Assembly (NCBI GenBank): GCA_013368325.1
Contig: JAACJK010000169.1
Coordinates: 496,001-560,000 of the forward strand
Direction of reading: 5' to 3'
DNA length: 64,000 nucleotides
Source of the DNA: Ephemerocybe angulata
Taxonomy: Eukaryota; Basidiomycota; Agaricomycetes; Agaricales; Psathyrellaceae
Part shown: positions 23,352 to 35,660 of the stretch, one piece after another
Position numbering within the stretch: the first letter of the stretch is position 1
Layout of the letters: every line of letters begins with the position of its first letter
Position numbers and translations under genes: made by a program
Notes under the pieces: generated by a model
What the model was told of the DNA's origin: nothing
The model's database searches: none
Seen by the model: only the letters and a program-made list of their open reading frames with translations

Positions 23352-23443
23352 GCATCAATGGGGTAGTGGTAACCTGGGTCGTTGCCATTCGTCCAACTTG
23401 ATCAAGTTTCGACCCGCCGGGGGTTCAATTCCCCCTTGATGCA
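23352..23443 (+). tRNA. tRNA-Gly (anticodon GCC) with a 21-base intron
   Basis: The acceptor stem GCATCAA (23352-23358) pairs with TTGATGC (23436-23442), followed by discriminator A. The D arm holds GGGTAGTGGTAA. The anticodon stem GGTCG pairs with CGACC (23410-23414), with the loop TTGCCA and anticodon GCC at 23384-23386. The T arm is GGGGG-TTCAATT-CCCCC. Between position 37 (A23387) and position 38 lie about 21 extra bases (23388-23408), at the canonical place of a nuclear tRNA intron. The A box (TGGGGTAGTGG) and B box (GGTTCAATTCC) are present. Removing the intron gives a standard cloverleaf. Confidence 0.9.
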
Positions 23444-23459
23444 TCCGACATCTGTCTTC

Positions 23460-23464
23460 TTTTT
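23460..23464 (+). terminator. Pol III terminator of the tRNA-Gly gene
   Basis: A run of five T residues starts 17 bases after the tRNA discriminator base, on the transcribed (+) strand; this is the usual RNA polymerase III stop signal. Confidence 0.6.
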
Positions 23465-23803
23465 CCACCTCGTTTCCATGATGGAGAATCCTTTTTCACC
23501 TTTTCCTCGGCCCTCAAGTCGAGACTCAAGCGGCAAGCTGGATCAGGCCATTGTTCAACCTCACCTCCAGGTTTTGCGAGAGCACTCCCAGGCAGATGGA
23601 GAGTCCCTGGAAGATGGCAAAAATCGTCGTGTAAGTTCACAACGAAGATCGAAGATATATGATTATGGATACGGGAGAGAAGAATGAAGTGCCGTGCGGT
23701 ATAGTTCATTTTTGGGCTATGTTTCGTAGCACACCATCTACTCTCCCCTTGGGGAAGTATCCCTCCATAGTATAGGCTTGGGGGCGAAGGTTAGCTTTGG
23801 GGT

Positions 23804-25972
23804 TCATCTTGGCTTGGTGCCGCGCACTTCACTCACCTTGTGTTCCTCCGAGATCACGCTACGGTGTTGCCATAAACGCTTGGCATGCTTTGAGGGTACT
23901 TCTACACAGCCGGTCAGCGTGAAAGCGGCGGGAGGGGAGGTGGGGTGGTTTCAACGGGTAAATGGGGGTATACCTCGATGTCACTCAACGACGACTTGAC
24001 AGACGGTGGACTGAAGGTAAGTCTTTGAGATTCCCTACTAAGAAGGCCTCTCGTGCTCTCGGAGCTGCTACCGCTCTCTGACCCTACTCCGAATGCTGAG
24101 GCCTCGAAACGGGACGCTTCCTTTACGTGAGACTCTCGACAATTCAACCTTGAAGACTGTCAAAAATCCGTCGATAGGCCCGGTCAAAGAAACATACACT
24201 GTGAGTACTGAGATAACGTATACTGTGAAGCGGGTGTCAATCGGTTTGAACGGGAGACGTGGAGGAATGGCAAACGCACATTTCCCCAGAATTCCGTGCA
24301 GGGCCTTGTCGACGAGCCCGTCGCGAATTAGAATTATCTGGGCAAGTCAGCTTTACGAGGCGAATCGCTGACTGAGGTTCGACGTACAGAGAGCAGAGAA
24401 ATGGCACAGACAATACTGCGAAACAAACGCTCAGTTAGCTCGGCTGGAATTATAACAGGCTGCACCATGGGCCACCCACCTCGTTAAAATGCCTGTGCAT
24501 ATCATATACATAACCACTCCGTCTATCGTTTTGTCCGAGCTTGTTGAAGCGAGACCCAAGTCAGATTAGCATTGTAGAGAATACTCCAGAATCACGTACC
24601 GTTTATACCCTGTCTTGGCTTTCATGACCTTTCTGGTGATCAAAAGATTCCTTGTGATGAGAACAGCGAGTGTTATGTCTGCTATTGACGAGATGGAGCA
24701 GTAGGCGAGGGAGAGGGGCTGAGGAATATGTTAACAAGAGTCTGGCTACATTGACCGAAGGAAGACAGAAAGAGGAACGTACTTTGTAACGAGCACTGTC
24801 GTCGAAGCGCGGAAACTTGAGTGTGAGGAACGACGAGGCTAAACAGGGCGTGTTAACCTAGGAGGAGGATCCTACGTGCCAGCTATAACTCACTGAGCTC
24901 GAGTGCTGAAAGTTCAACCTCAGTACATATTCAACGTGGAACTATACGTTGGAACTCACCCAAGCGAAGCAATATCAGACAACTCTGCCCCGACCCCATC
25001 CAAGTAAGCATTGTGATTCGAGAAATGGCAATTGACAAGGTCATGCTCACAATTCCGCCTAACATATACACATTCTTGTATCCAACTGTAAATCTTGCTT
25101 AGGGACAGGACTGGGTAACCTTGGCGAGGGACGCACTCTTCTGTAGCCTAGTCAGATAGAACCTAGTGAATAGAGATGCTCTGTGAGATGTCCGAGGGGG
25201 ATGCAGGATACGACTCACACGTTCGAAATTGCGGGGGGAAAGCACTGTTCAAAGATCACAATATCAGCTTACGCTACTACATCACTTCCGGCTGGCGAAC
25301 ATACCGTGAAGAATATGGTCGCCTATTTGAGTTCTGGGTATCAGAGGCGGCATTGACTGAGCTGTTTGGACATGGGATGGGCTCGCACCTGCAATGACCT
25401 GGGTATCCTGGTCAGCAGGCTGCGCTACCAAAATGGAAATAGGCGCTCACCAAACTGCGGTGCTCAAAGCCTCTGGCTCCCCATACCGACGAGCGAGATA
25501 GTAGAAACTATCCGTTAACGCAGTAATGGTAAGACTACTCTCATGGCACTAATGCAAGATGGGAGGCGCACCAGTAGTCCATTGAGAAGAACGTGATAAG
25601 TGTGTCGACCACCCTGAAGCGCCCGTCTCTATTCGCATACTCATTTCTTGTGAGCGAGATAACCCCACGCACCATAGACTAGCAACCTGACAGTATGGCA
25701 GATTTCATTTGAGCGCTCGTAACGTCATGAATCTCCAGAATCTACCGGTATGTACCATGCCTTTAAACCACTTCCTATCGTTCGCATAGTGTCGGAAGTA
25801 TCTTGCTGTGAAGTAGCATGTGTATCCGTACATTCTGCGAAAGGAGGGGTGCAGTGGTTAATACTTTAGCCTGGCCCCGTATACAGAAAGGATCATAGCC
25901 GACTCACATACACGCGACGAATGTCCCCCACAAAGCAGGCCCAAATGCTGACGCAACGAAGGTGGAATCCAT
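23804..25972 (-). CDS. DUF6534-like multi-pass membrane protein (copy 1 of the tandem)
   Basis: Start ATG at 25972: MDSTFVASAFGPALWGTF, an intron after VA, then MYGYTCYFTARYFRHYANDRK. Further short exons give VASLW, VVDTLITFFSMDYW, FYYLARRYGEPEALSTAVW, KNVYMLGG, AYCSISSIADITLAVLIT, SDKTIDGVVMYMICTGILT, IILIRDGLVDKALHGILGK, VYVISVLTV and LNCRESHVKEASRFEASAFG. These match the order of segments in fungal DUF6534 (seven-helix) proteins. The middle of the gene (25400-24900) is poorly resolved; two candidate segments occupy the same family position there, so a damaged exon or alternative splicing is possible. The stop is most likely at 23804, after RGTKPR. The molecular function of the family is unknown. 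It is the downstream-most of three same-strand paralogues. Confidence 0.62.
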
Positions 25973-26628
25973 TTTCCCTCTATCGGCATGATCGCGAGGG
26001 ATGATGAAAGCTGAGCTTGCTGGCATCCTGTGTCTAGGTCTTTACGATCGTAAACAGAACTTGAAAGGAGGCCTTGAGGCGAGAATCGTCAAGCGAATGG
26101 GCGTTTTGGAGGAGGGGAAAGGCCAAGCTGTTGACAGCTGCGCATTAATCAGGGGACTCCACGACATCAGGTTAAACCTGGTTAAACTTGAACACGCCCA
26201 CTCACGAACGCAGCTATCTACCCAGCCTTCATACTCAGCGCCAGGGGTCAAGATCTCTGATTGCATTGGGCAAGGTTTCAGAAGTCTACTGCTCAGTGAA
26301 CCAATACAAATCACGTATCAGTTTTGTGGCCGGGACGGGCGGCTATTGCCATGTCTGGGATTGAAATACCGGCGCCTCGGTTTTCACCGTAAGTCGCTTC
26401 CAGCCTATCCTTACTTTCACTGCAATCCCCCTTGGACGTCCATAGTGTGGAGATGGAGCACCATAAAAATGAGCGTCGAATTATCGTGTATATATACGAA
26501 ACTAAAAGCACATAAGGTACAATCCCAGTTGACCGAGTCGCCCAGGGCATAACACCGAGTGTATGAATTGACGGTTAGGGCTATGCTGGTGGGATCACCA
26601 CAGTCTATAGAAGGTGTCGTTGTCAAAC

Positions 26629-28657
26629 TTAATTCGGGGCCCCAAACGCTTCTGCGATGCAGCTACTCACATTTCGTGCAGAGCTCCCTGAGGTGTGCAC
26701 TTCGTTGACTCGATTGATATAAATACTAAGACCCGCGTTCTTCTGCAGGAAGAGAGTGGCCGACAATGTGAGTTGATGTAAGCGAGGGGAGGAATTTGAA
26801 AGAAGACGCACCGAATCTGGGTCCCCCGATGCGCCGGGGAAGGCTGTGGTGGGTCTTACGAAAGCGCCTTGACTAAACTTCGACCTCAAGCTTAGACTGA
26901 TGCTGGGCCTGGTATCGGAGAAGCCAGAATCGACACCAAAGGCGGAGGCCTCGTAAAGGGTACTGTCACTCGGGTTATGCGATTGACGCGAGTTGAGCCT
27001 AGCCAAAAAGTTAGCCAACTATGAACTGGGGATTCGAGCCGAGGTACTCACACCGCCAACACCGATATCACGTAGACTGGGCGGGAAGGTAAATAAAGCA
27101 GACCCGAGTAGATTGACCAGAGATACTGCTTACGCTTTCCAAGGATCGCATGTAGAGTCACATCCACGAGTCCGCCCTGGACGAATATAACCTAGAAGAG
27201 CGGTTAGGCGTTATAAAACACCGGTGGATCATAACGACATACCGAGAAGAGACTCAAAAGGCAAATGATGCTTCGAAAAGCAAGTAAGATGAGGAAGGAC
27301 GACGTCTAAAAGTGGCTGAAATAACGTACCCCGTGAATGCACCGGTACTAACGAGGTACACTACGATCAGGTCTATCGTCTTGTTGGACCTGGAAAGATA
27401 TGAGATATGGGGGCATTCCGCCTAGCTTTGGGAGACTTTCTTTCACTTGCCTGGCATTTGCGGTCTGGACTTTCATCAGTCTCCAGGTGATCATAACAGC
27501 GAGGACGAGGTCAACGACCGAGGACACCGAACAGTAGGATTTCGTTAGGTACTAGCAGATCAGCGCGTCAGATCCAACAATGCTTCAGTGAGATGCGTTG
27601 CACAACTTACTTGGAAGCGAGCGATGTCCGAAAATACGGGGTGCACGAAGCCCATAACCATGATCGCTGTGGCGGTCGAAGGTTAAGGCGGAGAATGGTC
27701 AAGAAGTGGTAACTACTCACTCAGCTCAAGGCCTGAGAGTAAGATGAGAGTCAGAGCGAGACGATCGTGGATGGAATAGTTACCCACCAAGTCGCCCTAA
27801 GATTAGCAGGGAGATGCCACCGATCATGAAGATATTCTTCTGTCCAACTGTTCGGAGTTAGCTGCTGTGTGGATTCGCGTTACGATCCTTAACGTACTTT
27901 TGTATAATCTCGTGAGGTAGAACCTTATAAACTGCCTTTAGCCAGAGGGCGGCTTTAGTGTAAGCGAACAACTCACGAATTTGAAATGAATGGAAGGAAA
28001 ACCTGGACGCATGGGGTGTTATCCGAAGGCCTCATCTGAAAAGTCATATTGGACTCACTGTCAATAAGTTCGCCGACAACAACGACCTGCACACCAGCCA
28101 TCTTCCTCAGCGATGCGCCCTCAGCATGCGCTGACGAGTAACGCACCATACGGCAGAAGTCCTGACTGAGCTATCCATGTCATGAATGACGAGATAATAA
28201 TAGCTATGCAGGCGACGATCAGTGTTATCAACGCTCGTCGGGCGAGAGAGGAACGAATGTGTATACATACACATAATGGATGGAGAAAGCGACGTGGAGC
28301 GTATCAAGCAGCCTAGATGGCTTCCATCGTTAGCTCATGCTGACAGTTGTATGCACCACCAGACATACCAGAGAGCTGCAACCTGAGAGACGATAGTATG
28401 AGCACTAATACACCGGCAGCGAGGAGGAAGAGATATTGCGTACCATATACTTGAACCATGCACGATCGTTGGGATACCGCCGGTAATAATTGAAGGCTAA
28501 GCAACAAGTAACACCATAGAGTCTGGGTCATCGCGAACCCGTCAATTTCAATTGAAGGATGTATGAAACCATTTACCCACATGGCTGAAATGAACGTTCC
28601 CAATAGACTTGCCCCGAAGGTCTTGACGAGAGGCTCGGCAGAAGTTGGGGCGGACAT
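26629..28657 (-). CDS. DUF6534-like multi-pass membrane protein (copy 2 of the tandem)
   Basis: Start ATG at 28657: MSAPTSAEPLVKTFGASLLG then TFISA; an intron; then ILYGVTCCLAFNYYRRYPND, the family-diagnostic segment. Later short exons give VAALW, LLDTLHVAFSIHY, YYYLVIHDMDSS, KNIFMIGGISLLILGRLG, SVVDLVLAVMITWRLMK, SNKTIDLIVVYLVSTGAFTG, VIFVQGGLVDVTLHAILGK, VYVISVLAV, LNSRQSHNPSDSTLYEASAFG and KNAGLSIYINRVNEV. Introns are mostly GT-AG and 45-70 bases; the one starting at 27450 uses a GC donor (CCAG/gcaag). The N-terminus, exon order and C-terminal NSR tail are shared with its two neighbours, so this is a recent-to-moderate tandem duplication. Some exon joins around 27900-28200 are unsure. Stop at 26629. 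Confidence 0.65.
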
Positions 28658-29359
28658 GGCTCTGTCGCGAAGGAAGGAAAGGGGAGAGGCGGGGGAGGGG
28701 GAGGGAACGAATGAAGAGGGGTGTTCGCATCTTTATCTACCTACTGGAGCCTACGAATATAAGTCAAGAATGATAAAACCTTCATGAATGACCGGAAGTA
28801 CGTCATCTCCTGAAAAAGAGCAAGCTGTCGGATGGACACCCTTGGACACCACAGCGGATTCTCGACCACATGTTTCGTTTCAGGTTCTTTCAGGTCCCGT
28901 AGCTTCAAACTAGACGTGTCGAAAGCGCCCTGGGCATCAAAATGCCCTGCCGCTTCGGCGGCTCTTTTCTTGGCCTTTTTTGAGGATTGGTATTTCAAAT
29001 TTGGAGCACCAGCGCGCTGCCCTCAAGGCAGCAAATTGATCGGGTACCGAATCCCATGCACGTATGCCGAGTCGCTACCTCAGTAGCTGGTCGGATCGAA
29101 GTCGCCGCCTGTGTAGAATACACACACACACGCACGATAAAGACCGACCTAATGCTATTGAAGGGCGAAGTACTTGCATCAGGGCGCGATGATAATACAA
29201 AACGAGCGACAAACAGTCATCGTAAAATGTTCCGTGGTAGTTCATCATAAAGGTACAGTGTTATGCCTTCTCGAGTTCAATCTTGTCTGTGTTCTGGAGG
29301 GTGCTATCGCTCTGGCCGGACTGTGGAATAAGAGACTAGTTAACTCTCGATCTCATAGA
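28658..29359. other. Intergenic stretch between tandem membrane genes
   Basis: It contains one minus-strand open frame (28998-28741) with a lysine/alanine-rich start (KKAKKRAAEAAG) that I cannot place in a gene. Within it is the GC-rich word AAGCGCCCTGGGC followed by CCGCTTCGGCGG near 28921-28963, which resembles a second site near 35629-35660. The rest shows nothing. Confidence 0.4.
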
Positions 29360-31295
29360 TCACGACGTTCTATAGAATCGAAGACATACCTCAAGAGCCG
29401 AGTCGACATGCGTGCTGGTTGTCTGATGTATCCGAATCATCCCCTGGATATCAATTGGGGACCCCTGCTTGGGCAGAGTGAGCGACATTTAGTAGCGTGC
29501 ATCAGTGGGCGCAACACTTACAGCATCGGTGGTACGGCGGAATTGGATCTTTCCAGACTGGTGCGACGCTTTGGAATCGAAAGCGGCCAATTCGTATACA
29601 CTATCATCGAGTTTATGCCGAGGTTTTCTTGAATTTAGCCTGTTACAAGTGAGAAGGTTAGTCGTGACTGGAGCGGGGGACAGGTCAAAGGGCGACGAAC
29701 ACGGCGAGAACGGAGTTGACGTATACTGTATGCGAGGGGTCAGTTGTCGGTGTTGAGAGATTGGCGCGCGTGTACGTACGTTTTCCGAGAAGGTAATGCA
29801 GTGCAATGTAGACAAAGCCGGTATCCAGGAAGACCAGCTGCAGGTATTCATAAGTAAAGGTCTGGGCTAGACCAACCAGCTTATCTTACCGACATTAAAC
29901 TCAGCAAGCAAACCAGGCTTTCGACATTCGTTAGTTTCAGCGTCAGGGGAGGATGTTTCTTGATAGTCACCTCGTTAGCGATCCCGTGTTTATCGAGTAG
30001 ATCATAAGAAGGTCAATCTTCGAGTCAGTCCTAGAGATGGGATTCTGAGATCGGGAACTTCAATCCTAAACCAGAAATCGTACCTTGCGTATCCTGTTCG
30101 GCGTTTGTGCAACGTCCAACAGAAGAAAACAGCGAGGAGTATGTCTGCGACAAGAGAAGCGCCGCAATACGCCCGGACCATCCACTGTCATGGCATATCA
30201 ATAAACTGGGCTTGGGAAGCAAGGAGCTGGACCTACGAAGTATCGTCGGAAATCTGATATTAGAGGGTATTTCCAGCTATCGTCAGATGTGAGTGTTTGA
30301 GTCAATCTTTGATTGGAGCCAAACTGAGCTTACGCCATGGCAGCGAGGACTGTTCAGAAATTGTGAGTCAGCTGCTTGGCGCTTATTGACTAGTGGGAGT
30401 ACACACTTAATTGAAACGCTGGGCAACTAGGTGAGCATGGTATCTAGATAGGGATTTAGCATTAGACGTACTGGTTCTTGTGAGCATGAGCGCTCCCATG
30501 AGCGCGAGGAAGATATAGTTTCGCATGCCGACTAAAGGAGAGCTGATAAGGACTTTATATAGTCTGGGAGCTACCAGCGACTAACTGATCCACAATCTCG
30601 AGACGTAAAAGCTGGAGGGGACGGTGAATACTGAGATCCTCATTGTCGGAGATAAACTTACGCATTCGAAAGGAATGGAGGCCCAGCAACGACGAGAATA
30701 GATAGCTTCAGGCCCACTTAGTCAGACGGCACCTTGGAAGGGCTTAGAGGGTCTTTAGGACATACCCGAAATGACCTGGGGGACGATCAGACGAAATGTA
30801 CAATAGATAGTGAAGGAGACGAACCAGTTGCTGTAGAGGAGCGTCTCCGGCTCCCCGAAGTGGTTTACGAGGAAGGAGTAGCTGAGGTTGGGGTTAAGAT
30901 CACATAGCGTCGGGACAAGAAGTTCTGCTGACCTGGTGTGCATGGATAGGACAGTCTGCAGAGTATCAAAGACCCTAAACCACTTCATTACACCTGGGCG
31001 CTAAACGAGCCTTATCGAGCGGAACTCACCAAAGAGCGAGCACCTGGGATTGCAGCATCAGTTATCGAGTACTTCAACTGAAAAGGCTGGAAGCATACTA
31101 GTAGTTTGAGACTAGCGCGGTCGATTGTGTACTGTCGATAGTACCGATACGTCTGGTGCACCGTTAAACCATACAATCTGCAACGCCTCGTGTTAGCATC
31201 GTTCCACATCGCTCACAAGGGACGTACATTGCTGAAAAGAACGTCCCCAGCAACGTCGCTCCGAACGAGGTCGTCAAATCGTGAGGGGCTACCAT
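29360..31295 (-). CDS. DUF6534-like multi-pass membrane protein (copy 3 of the tandem)
   Basis: Start ATG at 31295: MVAPHDLTTSFGATLLGTFF then SA; a phase-2 intron; then ILYGLTVHQTYRYYRQYTID. Next exons: VLALW, VFDTLQTVLSMHT, SYSFLVNHFGEPETLLYSNW, EAIYSRRCWA, NYIFLALMGALMLT, WMVRAYCGASLVADILLAV then FFCWTLHKRRTGY, TDSKIDLLMIYSINTGSLT, LVFLDTGFVYIALHYLLGK, VYVNSVLAV, LNSRKPRHKLDDSVYELAAFD and QGSPIDIQGMIRIHQTTSTH. This is the most complete reading of the three paralogues and matches the DUF6534 order (seven helices, a Thr-Asp-S-x-ID motif before helix six, a basic cytosolic tail). The stop is about 29360. Its distance to copy 2 is 0.7 kb. Role unknown. Confidence 0.68.
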
Positions 31296-32579
31296 GATGA
31301 ACCACTGGAGGAAGCTAAAAGTGAACGGACCAACAGGGAAGGAAAGCGGGGCCGTGAACTGTCATATGGCCCACTTTTATCAAACTCCGTGCTGCGATGA
31401 CGGGTTTGGGCCGAATGATTAAGGTGGGTTGAATAGGTTTTCGGGCGGTCCGAATATTGACCGTATAAGGCGCTCAAACGGAATCGGGCAGAAAGGCACA
31501 CAGGCCGAAATCCAGGATGACATGCGGGACAGGCAATGTGCCGCTGACCACGCATGCTCCGCTGATAAGAAATTAACCGGGTGTCTACCTCGAAAAACGA
31601 CAACACAAGCAGAAGAAGTGGTTGAAGTAGGGTTCTGCGGTATAGAGCCACACACTGTACTTTAGGTGGGTGAAAAGAAACATGCGATTGCATCGCTTGT
31701 CCCAAGCAAAAGAAGGGAGGTGGACCGGCCAAGAACGCAGCATCTGATCATCACATCTTCCAGTGGCCTTAAGATCGGATTTGAACTCCTCTTCAAGACA
31801 GTGGCGAGACCGTGGCGAAGGAAATCCTGGATGAGATATGAGTAAATCGGGAAGGAAAGGGGCCGATAGATGAACAAACCACCCCGCGGCCCATGGTCAA
31901 CCCAATCTGCTTAATCAATGAACGCCCTCGACCTTGTCCCCCGTCCCCAACGATACATTGAATTCTGAAGTTGGGTATGTTCGCCCGAAAGAACCGGAGC
32001 CGCGACGATGGAAGGAAACTGTCAGAGCTGGTTCTCTGAAGCTTGAGGCAGATTCTTCCCATGTCTTTGTCTCCCAATCGAGCGAACGTTGAGCAGTCTG
32101 CGTTTTGACTTGGACCATGCCATAAGATGCTGCACAACTAGGAGTATCAGTCTTCAAGATTCATTGAAATGATGATCTTACACACCATACACCCCCCGTT
32201 CCTGGTCATCCGTGGCAATGACTGTTCACAAAATCCTTGGTCCTCACACCCGATACAATGTTTCCGGACTGACAGCCAATGCGGTGGTGGATCATATTCC
32301 TCAGGTGCAACTTCTCATTGTGGGACCCAGTCAGGTGTGTTTGGGTACAATATCGAGATTCTTCTTATGTGCGATATATTCTGGAGTATACCCTGGTACC
32401 GGGGCCTGGTTGTGATGGTCGTGGATCGAGTTGCGTGTCCAGCAAACGGCAGCGTCTCAACCGGACATTGAAATTATCGAGGGGGAGATTGAATATTTGA
32501 TCCACAGCTGCCGCCACCCCGGCCTACCCCGGCCTGGGCCGAGGCTGACCATCCAACTTCCAAGCACCTGATAACCTTC

Positions 32580-32600
32580 TACCTACCTACCTACCTACCT
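32580..32600. repeat. ACCT microsatellite
   Basis: Five perfect tandem copies of the tetranucleotide CTAC/ACCT, inside the gene-poor stretch. Confidence 0.8.
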
Positions 32601-35600
32601 GAAGTACGAGGTAGCCCACACCTGAGTGCCTACAGTAGGCCGCTTGCCCAAGCCCCCATCTGCTTCGTATTGAAGCTCCAATGATGCCGCACCTTCTCCT
32701 CAGGTGTTTACCCCCATCTACCCATAATAGGCGGTCAGTGAATGTACTCAAGCAAGCTATTAAAGTAACTCAAGAAGCTGAAGAAGCGTCTCTATACTGG
32801 CCCGATCCGATCCCTATGGGCCCATTGGATCTTCTTGTCCTTCAATCCCCGCTCTCTCTTCATTCTTTTAGTCGGGGTCCCTCTCTTTCTCCACCTCTTG
32901 GTCCACAAGAGGGCAACGGCTTGCGTACACCTCTTTCTACTGCCATAAATGACCCTTTCCATTGATTTGCAACAGCAGACTCTATTGACAGAGTTCGACA
33001 TCCTTAAATTGTCCAAATTCAACGCCAGGAGCATCACCATCATTTACATATATACTATCCTCTTCGTTATCATATCACGGAGCAGGCCCTCTCCAGAGGC
33101 CGAAGAACAATGATCTCTGAATGAAACACGCAAAGAAAATCTTATTGAGTTACGGGCAGGAGAAAGATCAACATCGTCCACAGTTATTCGACAGGAAAGA
33201 GCGCTTTGGACTTGACGACCTGATTCGACGCGCTGCTCTCAGTTGTTAGACATGAATACTTCCATTCAAAGGCTTAAACTTAGCGAAGAGGTTACAGTCC
33301 AGAAATGTTTGACGGAGTACTCTAGGATTTTACAACGCCGACGGTACATCCTTTAATAGTGGGGTCATTTATTCCGACATCAAATTCTCGGTACGCAGCT
33401 ACCCATTGCTAGAATTGTGGCACTTCAAAACAAGTAAATGTCCCCGAAATACATCTCCTCTAAGTGTCCCTTTCTCCGATCCTGGGACCAGAATTTAGTT
33501 CGGAAAGCTTAAGGTTGGTGGCACAATGACCCCGCGGCGTCGTTCGCTGACATCTTACACATTTCATGATACAATAACCATTAGGCATACCGCTTCAGCA
33601 TAACCGTACTACAATCCCTCTTTGAACGGCAAGGGATTGTAAAGGTCAAATATGTGCTCACCTGAGCCGAAGGTCGAATGTCGAGGACACATACGGTTGC
33701 TACAGCAATTTGCAGAAGCGACGACTTCGACTTCCAGCGTTCTCGTAGATACTTCCTTTGCTTGCGCTTCTCCTCCCTGCGTCCCATCGGCGACTACGTT
33801 CCTTGTATGGATGCCTCCTCCGCCAATAGCTTCCATCCAGAATTCGATGCCCTGTTTCGTATACTAGGTAGAAGTGCCGTCCACCCGGATGTGGCCATTT
33901 CCGAAAGCGGCGTGAAGAGCTCAATCGTACATGTGCTCGGGATACCAGCTGACCTCGCTCACGGCATGCTGACACCATGGCCAGGTACATTGAAGACTCG
34001 AAGCAATCTCACCTGTGCTCGCGATTCGACTTCCCGCACCCGTGACGAGCTCTAGTGTGGAGAAGGGACGACTCCTCGAGCACTAAGGCAAGGTCGCCGG
34101 TTGTGTGCGATTTCCATATACGTCTGACAATGAGCGATGGCAGCTATCTTATGTCCGAACGCCGTATGTCGCATCCCACAATCATCTCAGTTCACGGACA
34201 TCAAGTGTAAATCTAATTCTTTAGGTCCGTGATCATAGGGCTGAGGGCAAGAAGGGGCAAGAGTAGACATTTGCAATAAGTCATGGCAGCTCCGCGAGAA
34301 GATAAGGACTCCAGGGGAGATTAAGGATGACGGAAGTCAGTCTGACTCCATGCCATGTTCAAGTTCTCGATGTTCTCCCGTAGGCCATTTCCAGTCCGTC
34401 ACGTTAAGCGCCCGCTCCGTTCTCCCCGTCCCACTCGTGGAAAAGGTGGCGCGGATGGGAGAAGAAGCACCTCGTATATATCCCGAAACCCCCTTCTCCT
34501 CAGCTTCGTGTCTTCCTGCGCGCTCCGAGGATCTCTCTGACAAGCTCCGATGAGAACATCCAGCTTCTTTGGTCGTGAATTTGAACAGTTGTGGTTTCTT
34601 CGAGTCTTCTCCAACTCAGTCGACGCCTAATAGCTGGAGTCTGAGGAAGTTGCCTATGAGATCCATCCGCGAGCTGAAATAGATAGTAAGTGGTTGCTTG
34701 GCAGCTACCCCCGCGGGCCCTGAGCTGCTGATCCGCGAACTGACACTTGCGACCCTGCATCTCCCTGCATCCATACGCCTAAATTACCCCCTTCAAGTAT
34801 GCTTTTGAATACACTAGGACTATGTAGGCGCGGCTGGGGCAATCAAGCAAACAGTATAGTGCCGGTGTGTGCATTGGAATATATTTCGAGGACATCGGAG
34901 AATTCCCCCGGTGAATCGTGGAGAGAAGTCCAAACTTGGGCCCCCAATCGCGTGGTTAACAGCGTCCTATCAGCGGATAACGATCCAGACACAGCCAGAC
35001 GCAATCAAGCAGCATTCAAGCTCCATCGACGGGAAATGGATAGTGCCGTCAGGCTACATCAGGTAGACAACTTTTTGCGTCCACGATATTTGCTCAAGCC
35101 TTTCATCAGCAGTTCTATAGCGCTCTGGGTGGGTCTTTCTCCTCTGTCCACTCCATCGATCAGCAGTTGTGCTGATGTAGAGGTGATTTAGGCAGACATT
35201 CCAAAGATCTGTGGGAAAAATGAGGGGCGAAAACAGGCCTTCGGTTAACGGAGTGAGGGCGTAAGGTACTTTTTCTTTTGGGCGCTTAAGTCCCTACCGA
35301 GGTCGCGGAGCCAGATTGCTACGGTGCTGAGAAAGCAGATATAGAGATAAGCAGAAAACTGACTTACACTTCCTCCCTGTCAGTCTGTGATACTGAATCG
35401 CTCAGAAGCAATGGCATACTCGTGCATTGAACCGGCAAGGCCCTCCGCATAGCCCGATTTTGGCGCAAATGAGAGGAGAAGCTTGAGAGACACATAAGAC
35501 TATGAAGTCCCATGGTAGATTATGTTACTACCTCACTAAAGTATTGAAGGTGGAAGCGGTTCAGAACCCCCATCACCGCCAGGGCCACGAGCCTAGCCAA

Positions 35601-35606
35601 ACACCG

Positions 35607-35660
35607 GGCGCTTAAACGTTTGATATAAGCGCCCTGCTTTCGGGGCCGCCGCTTCGGCGG
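35607..35660. repeat. Palindromic pair GGGCGCTTA...TAAGCGCCC plus CCGCCGCTTCGGCGG hairpin
   Basis: GGGCGCTTA at about 35608 and TAAGCGCCC at about 35628 form a perfect nine-base inverted repeat around an eleven-base loop. Immediately after lies a GC-rich hairpin (CCGCC-GCTTC-GGCGG). The same AAGCGCCCTG ... CCGCTTCGGCGG combination occurs near 28921-28963, so this looks like a small dispersed repeat or a protein-binding site pair. Confidence 0.5.

Noticed and set aside
28741..28998. Lysine/alanine-rich 85-codon minus frame
   Set aside because: It ends and starts without splice context and overlaps a GC-rich repeat cassette that explains part of the composition.
34799..35191. 130-codon + frame in the gene-poor stretch
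   Set aside because: No motif, no splice partners, no promoter context; chance open frame is likely.
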